A stretch of DNA of 56,221 bases from Hysterium pulicare CBS 123377 (lineage: Eukaryota > Ascomycota > Dothideomycetes > Hysteriales > Hysteriaceae): positions 1-56,221 of the forward strand of contig AJFK01000418.1 in NCBI GenBank assembly GCA_000467715.1, written 5' to 3'. A program made the position numbers and the translations under genes. Of this stretch, positions 1-11,618 are shown one piece after another. The notes below the pieces were generated by a model. The model did not search any database, had not been told where the DNA came from, and saw nothing but the letters and a program-made list of their open reading frames with translations. Position 1 is the first letter of the stretch, and each line of letters opens with the position of its first letter.

Positions 1-2619
1 TTCGGGGGTAATAGAAAGGCTTACCGCAATACGAACTGGTTCAGGAGCCCTGCGGCTTTGTTTGCGAGTGGCATATGCAGTGTTCGGGAAGGCCGCTATG
101 GTGCATGCGGAATACCCCGTTGCAAGAAGCAACAATTGAGTTCAAGCCAGCTGGATCCAGACTTCTGGATCTTGGGGTCGGAATAGGAAGAAGCAAAAGT
201 TTGAGGGATTCGCGTACGAACCCAGATGCGGAGAATCACGCAAGCATTTCACCAAAAAGAAACGTTGAGGGAGGGGTTTTTGCTCAAGGCGTACAGTTCA
301 CAAAGCACAGTGCGTAGTCCGAAGAAATCCTCCGCTGGTTACATCCTCTCTCCACAGATCGGAACTCGCCCGATTGATCTGTGCGGTCGCGGGAGGGATT
401 TTTCGTCTCTACAGCTGCAGCATCAGTACCGTACTCTGTTCGGGAGCCTATCTACCGCTTTCCTTTTCTCCGTCCATGAAAGGATTCCCGGTAGACAGGT
501 TTCTTTGTTGCCGATGGGTCTAGAAACAACCACTGGAGGATCGTGACTTGTATGGCAGTACCAATCAGTAACAATGGGACATCAACCATCAGCTAGAAAG
601 AGGCTTCGGTGTGGAGATAGTTCGTATGGTGTCTATTGAGACGCATTTCTGTGGAGAGCTTCTTGCCATGACTTGCATGTACCTCGTGGAGAGGCTACCT
701 GCATCTTTGAAAGGCTTTCCTGCATGCATTGGATCATGTGGCTAGGTGCTATCTCGCCCATACTGTCATCACGAAGTTTTTCAAGTTTTTTGAGCGAATT
801 GACGGGAGCTAGGTGGGTTAGTGCTGGTGCAGTGTCGTACATGGCGGGAACACCGGTATAGAGATTGATGAGCCTGGAGACCCGGAAGCGTCTTGATAGC
901 AGTTTATGCAATGCCTCACAGAGTTGTGCAGAGACCCTGCGGATCACTGATAGGGAAGCGCTCTCCGGCGATGCACAGTGTATAAACAAATAGATGGCAG
1001 GTTGCTGTAGACCTGCAGCTATTTATGGGCGATGATATGGATTTTGGAGAGTGAAACGAGCCTTGCCATCATCGCCCCCTGCATAGCGTCGAGCCACTTG
1101 TGAATTTGCCCAATCCGCCGGAAGCGACCAATAGATTGCAGACATCTGGATCTGAAGGAAATGAGTTCGCTCATCAAGGAGCGTTCATTCCTTTGCAGCC
1201 TGCGTTTGACACATTAAACATCGAAACATTTATTTCCTCTGCTGCCAGCTCGCAAATTGCCAATCAAAGTCGCAAGATTGGAATTCGACTTTGGAGCTGG
1301 GAGAGCGTTACCTCTCCGCGCTCTGTGCCTCCGAGCTTGGCCAGCAACCACCCTGCATCGTCAGCTTCGGCGCTTGACCTGGAGAAGGCGAGACGTGAGG
1401 GGATTTGGCGGAGAGTGGCATAGATCTGAGATAGGGAAGGTCCGCGTTGCTTTCGGACTTGCATATCGCTTGCATGGCAGCAGGCATGGTTTGCGGTTAC
1501 GAGGGATCTCTGCTCCGTCAGTGGACGGCCAACACAATGCCGGCCAGTCTCATCCCAGAGAGTTTGCCTTCTCGCTGCATGCCCGCCCAGGGCACAGGAT
1601 AAGGATAAGGGATTGCGCAGCTGCCAGCGGTGGATTTGAGATGCGGACGGTAATGTTACCGTGGGAATGCAATACGGGGGAGGGACATCAGGTTGATTGG
1701 TTGCAGCCGTCAGGTACGAGATGATGAATGGCAACCCTGGAAGGCTTGGGGGGGCGCGAGCGTAAATGACGGTTCGAGACTCGAGATGTGATCGAAATTG
1801 ACGTCCAGCACGGCGAAAATTACAGCGTGGTGATGGTATTGCCAGCCGTGTTCCCATGGTGGCCATGACACTGCAAATGTGGTCTGGTGCGGACGATGGT
1901 CTCCAAACAACATACCAAAAGTGAATGTCGCTAGCTGTTCCGGGCCCTCCCCTGTGCATGTGCCCTGGGCGATTCCGCTAGGTGCAGCCCAGGTTGAAGG
2001 GAGTCGCTTCACTCCTCTGCAACAAAAACGCCGCCGACTTTCAACACCACTCACTCCTCCACCGCCCACCGCATTCCGCCCACCTCCTCCTCCCCTCCAT
2101 CCTCCTCCCTCTCGACAAGCCTCTGTTGGTTCCAATTGTCGTACTGGACAGCCTGCTAATTGCGCTGCCAGTCGATCGTGTGGAAACCCGTCCGCTCCTT
2201 TCCCCTGTCATTCCTTATTCTTTCGACCGTCCTGGGAGACCGGCCGAATTCATTACAACCACATAATGTGAGCGACCTCCACCCTCGATTCCAACCCAGA
2301 CCCGAGTTTCTGTATGCGCTAGAGTTTGCGTGCTGACTCTGTTCCTCGCGCATAGTAATCCCGTCAGCACTTTGTACTCGTTGAAGCGCTTGTTTCGTCT
2401 GAATTCCGCTGTGCTCACGTTTGTAGCACCACCTGCACACACCCGTCCAACCAGGACATACTTACTGTTTCCCTAAGGGACGGTACCTGGAACGTAGCCC
2501 GAAATCTGAATCTACAGCCCACGCAGATCGCTGCGAGCCCGTTGGCGGTGCGGTCCATAATTTCGTCACGGCTTTCCCTCTGCACGTAGCTGCATTCATT
2601 GACAGTCACCTGCTTCAAG
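1..2619. other. Intergenic / upstream region without a supported gene
   Basis: No reading frame here shows a recognisable family, signal peptide or convincing splice structure. The longest open stretch is on the minus strand at 1264-1959; it is rich in Arg, Pro and Cys and looks like chance. The last 600 bases, which are C/T-rich (about 2030-2130), are probably the promoter and 5' leader of the large Ser/Pro-rich protein gene that begins at 2620. Confidence 0.6.
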
Positions 2620-5433
2620 ATGGCGGAAATAGCTGGCCCGCGCCAACACGTTACTCAAGCTCAATCTGCACCTGTGGGTGTGGGCTCACCGCTTTACCAG
2701 CGACGGGGACAATCAACCTCCGGTCCGATAGAGCTCATTCCGAATCCTGACTTCGTCTTTCCTCAACGAGGGCCCTCGTTACCTCCAGACTCTGACTTCA
2801 CAACCAACACAAGACCAATGTCTCTTCAGGCTCTTCCTAACTCGAGGCGCGGTTCGAGTGGTGGTCTACGGCAGAAGTCTGTCAGTGCGTTGCCTGATTT
2901 CACTTTCAACCCATCTGCAGCAGCCATCCAACCTTCGGCGGAATCTGCATCGCCTCCACATACTCCCCCTGCTACTACGCCGACGACACCTTCAAGAAAC
3001 ATAGGACATCGCCGGGGTGGAAGTGAGTTTATTGGAGGAGACGGGCGAACTGGGGGTGTGAGCGTCTTGAGCTCGAGCCCGACTAAGGGTGAAGGTGTTC
3101 TACCTCCTCCTAACGCAACACTTCGTCCTGGTCCACCAGCAGGCCGACGTGGCCATGCTCACCGCCGTTCAGGTGCCATTTCCTCTCATGACGTCTCCTC
3201 AATCATGCGTCCAAATGATCCTAGCCTTCCACCAAGAGCAGGTAGTGCACCTGTAACCCCAATGGAAAACGAGATGAAGCCTTTCTTTGGACAACACACC
3301 GTCAACAAGTCCGTATCACAGCCCTCATTGCATCGACCATCCATGGATGATGATGGTCTGTTCCAGGATGAGACTACTTCTTCACGACGGCCACCGTCAA
3401 GGGCGCGAGTAGGCTTCTCCGACAGGGTCGAATACATTCGCCCCCTCTCGACAATCTCTTCCGAGACGGAGAGTTCAATGTCAACTATTCGCGGCCATTC
3501 CGTCAACAATAGCCTGTCATCCGTAATCAGCAATGGCGCATCGAGTCCACCGTCAGCTCGTATGGCGCGTCCCTCGCTCAACACAACCTTTGAAGACGAG
3601 AACAGACCAAGTACCGCTGGTGCAGTGTTGGATATGAAATTGAAGAATGCTAATTTCGGCGGAGACTTCTTCAGTCGCAAGAGGCCTATGTCAGCTGTCG
3701 CTCCCGGTTCGCCAGGCTCGCCAGGCTCCCTTGGCAGCCCCGTAATGTCACGTTTTCCAGCGAAACGACGAAGCTTCTTCCGTCTAGATAATGGACGCAC
3801 TGGTTCGTTGGAATTGCCTGCCCTGCCCGCGAGCGCCTCCGACCCGTCATTGGCTGTACCACCGCTTGATTCCCCACTTCCATCTCCTGGTCAAGACTTA
3901 TCCGAGGATGAAGTGATGGAGAGCTCTGAGAAGCCGAAGACAACATCACGGAAGCATACTCGAAAACCGCGGAAAGTCAAGTCCTGGGCGAACTCATTCA
4001 TCTCACGGAAAGGACGCCATGCGAATAAGATAAAGACTCGCGCTCCGACTCCTCCACTGGAAAATTCTCTATCCACCGAGGACGATGAAATCGAAGATCT
4101 CGATTTCCAAGCTGATTTTGATGTGGATAATACAGTTACGATTGTCTCACCAACAGTTGATACCGTTCCGACCCGGAAAGTTGAGACCGACATTGCTTCA
4201 TGGAAACCCAGGGAATTAAAACGTCAAAATTCGGATACCATGAGCCCAGTTATCGATTTGGATGCAGCTTTGGGCCCATTCAACACGCCTCATGGATCAA
4301 GTCCAAGGAGCAAGGTTCGCGGGTTTGCGGCCAGACGAGCGATGCACAGTGCCGGAGGCATTGTCCAGAACCATCGCCGGACGGAAAGTGCACCTGAATT
4401 GGCTCCATTCGAACTCCGGGCAACGGCCGTTGGAACGCCTTCCACTATGGCTGATGTCTTTGAAGAGGAGGAAGAAGAGGACTCCGATGCGGCTGCCAAG
4501 AAGGCGCCAGCAGTTGCAAACGCTCCCGATGAGATGGAAGAAGATAGCGAGGAGCCTAGCATTGGCATTCAAGTGGTCGATACGGACGACGTCCACAACG
4601 GATCGTCCATCAATTGGAACTTTGATGACGGTCTCAGAATCAAACACCACAGCACAACACGTCGGCAAGCTTCCACTGAAGAGCTACCTCCTCTTGAAGT
4701 CCCAGCCTCCTTCGAAGCCGCTCCTATTCCACTAAGCAGGAATGGTTCTAAGCAGTCACTCGATGTCAGCCCAGTAGAGGTCGTCGAGGACTTCGAAGAA
4801 CCGCGTACATCATCCTTAACTCGGTCTTCCGATTCCACGATCACTCCTACAATGCCTCCGGATGAAGCAAAGGAGCCTCAACAACTGATGAACCTGTCAC
4901 TTCCTCTTGCGCAACACAGTCTTATGACTCCCGACACGTTTACGACTTCTTCCTTTTCGTCGCCTGACTTCCGATCTAGCCAGCAGTCCTTCGACACCAC
5001 ACGACTAGGCACCGCAGCGTCGTCTGTGACAGACTATCGTGCGATGCCCTCGCCGCACTTCGGTGAACCTGGACCGGAACTTCGCGTGTCTGTTGATGAT
5101 GTCCCATCCCTGACTAGCAGCAGGTCCACGATGACTAGTGCTATGCAGAACACGTACGCCATGCCGAGTCCTCGAAGGGAAGGTGATCGATCTGCTTCTC
5201 TCTGCTCTATTCCTACCGAGAACGACCAACATCGCCGCAAGCGGGCCAGCATAGCAAGCTTATCGCGACTCATCCATGGTTCTTCTTATGGCGAGAAAAG
5301 CAAACTGAACATTGAACAGCGACCTCAATCGGAATGTCTCGAGCCTGCAACAAAGGACTCAAAGGGAAAGAAGCACAAGCGATTGAGTAAACTGATGCAG
5401 TTCTGGAAGCCAAAAGACTCCTCGAAAGTTTGA
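2620..5433 (+). CDS. Large Ser/Pro-rich low-complexity protein (fungal 'cell wall proline-rich protein' type)
   Basis: A single-exon gene of 937 residues. I chose ATG 2620 (MAEIAGPRQHV); the open frame extends seven codons upstream only through a TTG. The protein is almost wholly low complexity: Ser, Pro, Thr and charged residues, with many RRxS and SP/TP sites that would suit kinase regulation, and a short tandem GSP repeat near residue 365. Acidic runs (EEEEEED, about residue 615) and basic blocks alternate. The C-terminus is a short basic patch ending in LSKLMQFWKPKDSSKV. There is no signal peptide or membrane span, so despite the database-style name I doubt it is a wall protein; a cytoplasmic or cortical phosphoprotein is more likely. 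The function is unknown. It is an isolated gene with a perfect hairpin 186 bases past its stop. Confidence 0.85.
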   Translation: MAEIAGPRQHVTQAQSAPVGVGSPLYQRRGQSTSGPIELIPNPDFVFPQRGPSLPPDSDFTTNTRPMSLQALPNSRRGSSGGLRQKSVSALPDFTFNPSAAAIQPSAESASPPHTPPATTPTTPSRNIGHRRGGSEFIGGDGRTGGVSVLSSSPTKGEGVLPPPNATLRPGPPAGRRGHAHRRSGAISSHDVSSIMRPNDPSLPPRAGSAPVTPMENEMKPFFGQHTVNKSVSQPSLHRPSMDDDGLFQDETTSSRRPPSRARVGFSDRVEYIRPLSTISSETESSMSTIRGHSVNNSLSSVISNGASSPPSARMARPSLNTTFEDENRPSTAGAVLDMKLKNANFGGDFFSRKRPMSAVAPGSPGSPGSLGSPVMSRFPAKRRSFFRLDNGRTGSLELPALPASASDPSLAVPPLDSPLPSPGQDLSEDEVMESSEKPKTTSRKHTRKPRKVKSWANSFISRKGRHANKIKTRAPTPPLENSLSTEDDEIEDLDFQADFDVDNTVTIVSPTVDTVPTRKVETDIASWKPRELKRQNSDTMSPVIDLDAALGPFNTPHGSSPRSKVRGFAARRAMHSAGGIVQNHRRTESAPELAPFELRATAVGTPSTMADVFEEEEEEDSDAAAKKAPAVANAPDEMEEDSEEPSIGIQVVDTDDVHNGSSINWNFDDGLRIKHHSTTRRQASTEELPPLEVPASFEAAPIPLSRNGSKQSLDVSPVEVVEDFEEPRTSSLTRSSDSTITPTMPPDEAKEPQQLMNLSLPLAQHSLMTPDTFTTSSFSSPDFRSSQQSFDTTRLGTAASSVTDYRAMPSPHFGEPGPELRVSVDDVPSLTSSRSTMTSAMQNTYAMPSPRREGDRSASLCSIPTENDQHRRKRASIASLSRLIHGSSYGEKSKLNIEQRPQSECLEPATKDSKGKKHKRLSKLMQFWKPKDSSKV

Positions 5434-6567
5434 GCTCAATCATCCTACTTCACCCTCCTGACATCTGTCTAATAACCCCCCCTATACAAAATTTCTCGGA
5501 CTCAGAGTTGGCTTTATGCTGGCTCGATGTTGATGGCATGACATGATGGATATTTTCTTTGGGCTCACCAGCCCCGCATGATGGCGTTATAGCGAGGCTA
5601 CGAATCTTTTGTAATGGTGCACGGTTTCACAGCATACCATGTGAAACCGTGCGAAATTATGGGTATAAATCCTTCCTCTCATTTGAACAAACTTTCTTTC
5701 TGCATCGACGACCGCCAAAGCTTCCAGGCTTGTTTGTGCGGGTAGGGTATTTAGGTCTTGGGAGGAGCAATCTGGGGAATACCTGAAGCACATGGCGGAC
5801 CACATCTACCTTTTCTTTTTCTTGTTGCTGTTTTCCGACGTATCACGGCATCATCTGTTCTTTATGTGAAAAGGACAAATCACATGTATGCCCTCTTTGG
5901 CGCTACCCCGGCGCAGACACAGCTACGGCTTCTACAACCAAAATTCTGTTTTCTTTCTCTTCTCAACATATACTGGCGGTTGTCAATCTCATTAGAGAGA
6001 TACCACTTTTTAGTTGCATGGTTGGGCATTTGCATCACAGTTGTCTTCTGTGGGTGGCTATCCTGGCATATTTTGTCGTTGGAGGAGGCTTTGTGAGACG
6101 GAGCTTTGGGCTACATATCAATGCAATGCCATAACCCCCTTCAAGACCCTTCCAATGCGTGAGACCAAATTAGTAACACGAGTAATCGTCAGCACGGCCG
6201 GGTTCTTATACATGGATTCCTTCCGTAGTAAGTCTTGTACGACAAGCATCGGTTATTGCTCTGACCCTGATCGAGTTTGTGACAGGAGATGTTGCGACGT
6301 GACTTGGCGTAGGAGTGAAAGAGACGACTAAACTTGTCTCTTATATGAAAGGTCGCAACATGAAACATGAATCGCACTCGATCTCAGGCCATCATACTGA
6401 ATGATTGCCTTGGCTGCCTCTGTGATCAACACTTTTCGTGATAGCTGATTAAGACTGATAAATTCCCTGATTAGGTAAAGTGGAACTTGGGTTCTCACAA
6501 CACTTGGCATCAACACCTAAGCTCCAACTCACATTCCCCAAGCTACAAATCACGCACCCCAGACACA
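5434..6567. other. Intergenic region with 3' flank hairpin
   Basis: This lies between the Ser/Pro-rich protein gene and the coiled-coil gene, both on the plus strand. Apart from the inverted repeat at 5619-5652 I see no gene. Short open frames at 5758-6331 have no coding character. The part from about 6400 onward is probably the promoter and leader of the coiled-coil gene. Confidence 0.6.
5619..5652. repeat. Perfect 13-bp inverted repeat (hairpin)
   Basis: The arm at 5619-5631 (GCACGGTTTCACA) is exactly complementary to 5640-5652 (TGTGAAACCGTGC), with an 8-base loop. It lies 186 bases after the stop of the Ser/Pro-rich protein gene, so it may be in its 3' UTR or mark transcript end processing. 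A protein-binding palindrome on DNA is an alternative. Confidence 0.7.
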
Positions 6568-8623
6568 ATGGCGGACCAAGAGGACAAAGAAAAGGCGGAG
6601 AAGGTCGCGGCAGCTAAGAAGAGGGTAGGTTTCCCCCCATCCAAATCTCAGTAGAGCTCCACAAACGAATGCTCCCCCTTCCTTCAACTTAGCCCAAGAG
6701 CTTCGCTCCGGGCTTACACCGTGAAATCTGACGAGATTTTTGATTTCCCGTTGATTTTAATTCTGCAAACATCTAGTATGAACAACTCAAGAAACAAAAA
6801 GCCAAAAAGACGGGCGGCGCCTCCTCCAAAAAGAAAGAGGACGCCAAACCAGAAGCCGAAGCGTCCACCTCTGTAGAAAAGCCAGAGAAAGAAAAGCCTG
6901 ACGAGGTTTCTACCGACCCAGCTGCCGATTCCACCGAACACCCCGCAGACCCAGAAGCAGACGATGAAGTTCCAGAACCCACATCCACCAAATCCTCAGG
7001 TCATGGCAGAAAGCCCTCTGTCGCTGTCGAATCGCGCATCCGCTCAGCTTCCTTCCGTACACCTCAGTCAGCTGGTGCCGGGCCTACCTCTCCGATATCC
7101 GGAATGCCGTTGAGTCCTGGACTGGGCGGCGATGCGGTGGGTGATATTTACAGGAAGCAGGCGCAGAGGATTGAGGAGCTGGAGAAAGAGAACAAACGGT
7201 TGGCGAGTGAAGCAGGTGATGCGGAGAAGAGGTGGAAGAAGACAGAGGAGGATTTGGAGGAATTGAGGGAAGGGAGTGGAGATGTTGCTGAGTTGAAGGG
7301 GAAGGCGGATTTAGCTGTAAAGAGGGGCGAGGAGGTTGAGAAGCTGGTAAGATGCTGTTCTCCTATTCCACTCCGTCCCTGATGTCTGATTTCCGTTTAC
7401 ATGGAAGAATCCACCAGTATCTGTGCTAATGAGTGTGCTTTACTATCCAGAAAACCGAAGTAACCAGTCTCCAACGCCAACTCTCCCATGCCCAAACCGC
7501 CTCCACAAAATCCAATCGCCGTATATCTACCTCTAGCCCCGATCTAACAGCTCAATTACAATCCAAGTCCACCACCATCGAATCCCTCGAACTCGAGGTC
7601 TCAAATCTGCATGCCCAACTCACCTCCTCAACCACCAAAACCGCATCCCTCGAATCCCAAATTTCCTCCCTAGAATCAGCGCTACAAAAAGCAGAACAAG
7701 AAGCAAACTCGTCGCGCACAGAACTCTCGGATCTGAAATCGAACCTCGAAAAAGCAAGCGAGCGCGCTCAAAAAGAAGGTTCGGAACGCAGCGATGCCGA
7801 AACCAAGATCGCACAACTGGACGCGGAAGTGAGCGCCGCCAACCGCAGGGCAAATGATGCGGCCGAGAGAGCGGGATTGTTGGAGAAGAAAGTCGAAACC
7901 CTGACAACGTTGCACCGGGAGTCCGACGCCCGGAACCAGGTCCGACAGCGCGAGCAACAGAAAACCGAGCGCGAAGCAGCAGAACTCAGAACACGGGTCA
8001 CGGGTCTCAGCAACGAGAACGCGCGTCTGCGAGAAGCCGAACAACGGCGCCGGAAAGCCGAAGTCTCGGGTGATGATGCGGTGCTAGAGCTCGTGGACGA
8101 AGAGCGAGAGCGGTTGGAGAGTCGAGTGCGAGAACTGGAAGAGGAGGTCTTCGAGCTGAGGAGAGGTGTTTGGAGGGATAGAAGGAGGGAGATGCAACCG
8201 CCCATCGACGATACCTCCAATGGCTTCGACGAAGTCGATTTATCCGGAGGAGGCCACTATCCCTCTACCTCCCGCTCACCACCTCGCGGCGCCCTCCCGC
8301 GTGGTTCCTCTTCCCTCCAAGACGTCATCAATTCGGGCATCTCTGCTTTCACGGGACAGCAGCACCTTCCCCGCCGTACCTCGAATTCCACATCGAATAG
8401 ACCGCAGCATATACAACAGGCGCGCAAGCAGAGTTTGGCTAGTCTGGGTAGTTTGGATGATTTCGAGTTCGATGAGGATGCGTTTAGGAAGGCGCAGGAG
8501 GAGGAAATGAGGAAGAGGATTGAGAAGGTTAGGGAGGTTAAGAGGGGTCTTAAGGATTGGGCGGGTTGGAGGGGCGATTGGGTGGATGTTAGAGTGGGTA
8601 TGGGGGGTGTTTTTGAGGTGTAA
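6568..8623 (+). CDS. Coiled-coil, golgin-like ('M protein repeat') protein, three exons
   Basis: Exons are 6568-6624, 6777-7346 and 7451-8623, giving 599 residues. Introns of 152 and 104 bp start GTAGGT and GTAAGA and end CTAG and CCAG; both are phase 0. The N-terminus is highly charged (MADQEDKEKAEKVAAAKKR), followed by a Lys/Glu/Pro-rich disordered stretch to about residue 110. A long heptad-type coiled coil runs from about 130 to 430 (for example IEELEKENKRLASEAGDAE). A Ser-rich linker follows, and the compact C-terminus is LKDWAGWRGDWVDVRVGMGG. The architecture resembles Golgi tethers and the fungal proteins annotated as M protein repeat proteins; Golgi location is an inference only. The conserved short C-terminal segment is what sets it apart from generic coiled coils. 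Neither neighbour suggests a pathway. Confidence 0.85.
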
Positions 8624-9245
8624 GAGTGGGAAAATGTTGAAGAATGCTGATGAGCGTGGATTTTGTGCGGTGCTTCGTTTGGGAGATGGGGATGGCTTTT
8701 TGCTAGGTTAGTGGGATTTCTAGGGAGGGAGGCATGATTGATGTGATAGGGATGCTTCTGAAATAAGATTCAGGGAATTCACCTAGAATTCTACTCTTTC
8801 GTGTGCTCATTCTCTTCTCGTCTCTTTCTCGATCTGTCATCACTGGCTATCTATATGCTATGACGAAAAACCTACTTGAGCCACATATGCTCGTCGGGCT
8901 TGATCGATGCGTTTCGATATGGGAGGGGGGCAGTCAAGTATTAAGTAAGATTACCGAATACGGTCTTATAACGAAAAAAAGGCAACAAAATCATCAATTC
9001 AGATATCAAACACAAGACAAGCCGCCTCCTTCAGATCATCATCAGTACTGAAAATCATATTTCATTATACATACACGAATTTGCCCGTACAGACAATTCC
9101 TATCTTGGATATCTATCCAAAACCCATCTCAGCCTCCAGGGCCAATCCCTTCCTTTCTTCTTTCTCTCCTACCAACCCCCTCGACGTCCTACGCATACAC
9201 ACACATTCTACACTTCTCTCACACCTTACTTTCCCCTCGGTCCCT
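8624..9245. other. Intergenic region, nothing recognised
   Basis: This is the 3' flank of the coiled-coil gene. Short open frames in both directions have no family resemblance. The segment around 8930-9070 is A-rich and could hold polyadenylation signals. Confidence 0.5.
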
Positions 9246-9470
9246 TTAATTCGGCATTCTACACCCCAAACACTCCAACCCACTCCCACCACCACATCCC
9301 GTGAAAACAAGCCTCTCACCACAAGCCCAACAATCACCGAAATCCGGGCTCGCATCGGAATCGAGGAAATTGGGATCTGTGTCTAGTGTTGGGAGCCCGG
9401 GGCGGTGAGGCGGTGGTCTGGTGGGGAAGGGATGGCGGGTGGATGGAGGGGGATGTCGGCGAGGGGGCAT
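9246..9470 (-). CDS. Possible small protein with a zinc-ribbon-like Cys motif
   Basis: This open frame of 74 residues starts at ATG 9470. The first half is Pro/Arg/His-rich. The second half carries a CWAC..CLGC pair (C-x2-C-x16-C-x2-C, with one extra Cys between), as in zinc ribbons, and ends a few residues later. The frame remains open upstream to 9641 with low-complexity sequence. No family was recognised. The tidy cysteine spacing argues for a real gene, while the proline-rich composition and isolated position argue for chance. Confidence 0.3.
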   Translation of the reverse strand: MPPRRHPPPSTRHPFPTRPPPHRPGLPTLDTDPNFLDSDASPDFGDCWACGERLVFTGCGGGSGLECLGCRMPN

Positions 9471-10928
9471 TGCTGCGGACAGGAGGTTTGGAGCTTTTTT
9501 GCTATTTAGAGGGTTGTTGGTTGTGGTTGGACTTAGGAGGTTGAGCTTGGAGTAAGTGATGATGGTGGAGTGTGGTATTGTAAGAAGCGGAGGATGATGG
9601 TGTGGGGGTTCTTTAGAGGAAGGATGTAGAGTTTTGTACACTGCCTGAGGTACTATTGGTGAATGCTAAGTGCTGGACCTGTGGACAGACCGTGCATGGT
9701 GCCAGCGGGGATTTTGTTTTTCCAAAATGCTAGCTTCATGGTTCGGGATTTTCAGTAGGAGTCCATGTGGTAGGTATCAGTTTATTTAAGTGGCCGTAGG
9801 CACCAGGAAAGTGAAAGTGAGGTTATATCGTTTCTCCGCGAATATCGATACATGATGACTGTGAAATTGAAATTAGAAAAGTAGAGGAAGTATAACAGGT
9901 CGGTGAATGAAGGTCATTGAAGATGTATTGCAATTGGAAGTGGTGTTAAGGAGTTCGGGGGAGAATTCGAAATGCTACGCGAGACGCGAAACTGGACGTG
10001 TGGTGTCGATGAAGCCTGCATTTTGAATCCGAAGTCAGTAGTAACTCTGTCGACGGCGTATATAACGTCAAAGAAGTGGTTCGTTCGATTGACAGTTGTC
10101 TAGTATTAACAGGTCGCAACCGCTGTAAGAGCCTCAAAGCAGAAGAAAGAGCTTGCGCGGATCTGAAGTAGCTTCTTGAGGATGTCCGTAAAAAGAAAGC
10201 CTGACACGGAATACCATCCACACAGGGCGATATGGATGTTAGACAGCAAGGCCACATTCATTTGTTGCGGATTCCCATAGCCACGATAGCCAAATTCAGC
10301 CTTGAATTACGCAGGACCGTTTCAAACGTAGATCCCTGGGAAGTAAAATACGATCTTCGCTGTCCGGTTCTGTAGAAATATGGGTGGCCTAAAGGCTGGG
10401 AGGAAGTCAGAGTTGATAATGTCACAATTATATGGTGTCGGCATGTTGCTGGTTGGAGGCGGTCAATAAATTTAGGGTTTCAAACGTCCCGATACTCGGG
10501 TAGATGAAGCAAAAACAAAAAATCCCTTGATATCATTGTAACGTCAATAATATCGTATAATCCGGTGGCGGGCTGATCCTTGCTTTAGACTTTGCAGGAT
10601 GAAAGCAGGTAAGCAATGATTAGTCACTGTTTCAATGAGATTGAAGTCCGATACTCCAGTAGGTAGATAACGTATTAGCGATTCAGTTCGATGCGTTGAA
10701 CATATGATTTACAAAATTTTGTGATAAACCAGCCAATCAATTCAGATTTATATCAAGAGGCATGGTTTCGGACAGAACCCGAGCAAATGAGAAATGACAT
10801 TTTGAAATAGAAGAAATGATCCACCAAAGAAGGGTTAGATCGGCATCCTTGCCTCGTGTATGAATTAGACAATCCAAGGCAACGGAGGTGATTCGAATCA
10901 TGACTGTTTGGCTGATGTCAGGAGAGGC
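9471..10928. other. Gene-poor stretch
   Basis: No supported gene. Short minus-strand open frames (for example 9946-10257) have no coding features. Base composition is a little more A/T-rich than around the neighbouring genes. Confidence 0.5.
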
Positions 10929-11618
10929 TTAGGAGAAGGTCATCTGCACTCCAGAAAAATCAAGTAGGGTTTTGGCGTCGGCATTCCATCGGCATGTTGT
11001 TATACCGAGAAAGCCGGTACGGAACATGAAATGGATGCAATAGGAAGCTGCGAAGCTGGGCGGGTTGCCTTGTTGGAGAAGGCTCGGACTTGTGTTTGAG
11101 GCCGATAGAAATGAAAGGATGACGCGGTAGAGACGTACAAATTGATTTCTTGAAGATTGATTCTGGTCGAACAACCTGAGGCAATGGATGGCAATAGGTG
11201 AAGTTGCCAAGGCGCCAAGTCCAATCAGGACAAGCGCGTTAAGGACTTTGGCTGAATCCCCGGAAGCAGAGCAATGTGAGAATAAATCGCTCGCTGTGTT
11301 CAGGCCAGTATTGCTGTCGGGTGCTCCTACGATTGCACAGCATATGCACCAGAGCGCTGGGACGAAGCTGTGAGTCTGGCCCATTGCAAACCTAGGAGAA
11401 GTCGGTTGCGGAGACATCCGTTCACATAGGACGATATCGTGAAGAAGTCTGAATAGCGTGGCTGACTGCATAGTGGGATTCGACCAGTGTTTCGAAGTAT
11501 CAAGGGAACTCTTGCTTTGTCTCTTGAGCCTGTGGGTGCCGTAGGGATTTGTGATGCCTAGGCACTCTGGAATGGTGAAGCCTTTGCTGACGGCGACGCG
11601 GCACGACGATGCCAACAT
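10929..11618 (-). CDS. Uncertain hypothetical protein
   Basis: An uninterrupted frame of 229 residues from ATG 11618. It contains two moderately hydrophobic segments (around SFVPALWCICCAIVGA and VLNALVLIGLGALATSPIAI) that could be membrane spans, otherwise a Ser-rich composition. I do not recognise a family. It has a proper ATG and is the longest open frame in a 6-kb gene-poor stretch, which is mild support. No clear introns improve it. It could equally be a chance frame. Confidence 0.25.
   Translation of the reverse strand: MLASSCRVAVSKGFTIPECLGITNPYGTHRLKRQSKSSLDTSKHWSNPTMQSATLFRLLHDIVLCERMSPQPTSPRFAMGQTHSFVPALWCICCAIVGAPDSNTGLNTASDLFSHCSASGDSAKVLNALVLIGLGALATSPIAIHCLRLFDQNQSSRNQFVRLYRVILSFLSASNTSPSLLQQGNPPSFAASYCIHFMFRTGFLGITTCRWNADAKTLLDFSGVQMTFS

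Noticed and set aside
1264-1959. 231-codon minus-strand open frame
   Set aside because: Composition is rich in Arg, Pro, Cys and His with no domain, and several other frames are open across the same DNA; likely chance.
3186-3800. 204-codon antisense frame inside the Ser/Pro-rich protein gene
   Set aside because: A shadow of the sense coding sequence; antisense of Ser/Pro codons tends to stay open.
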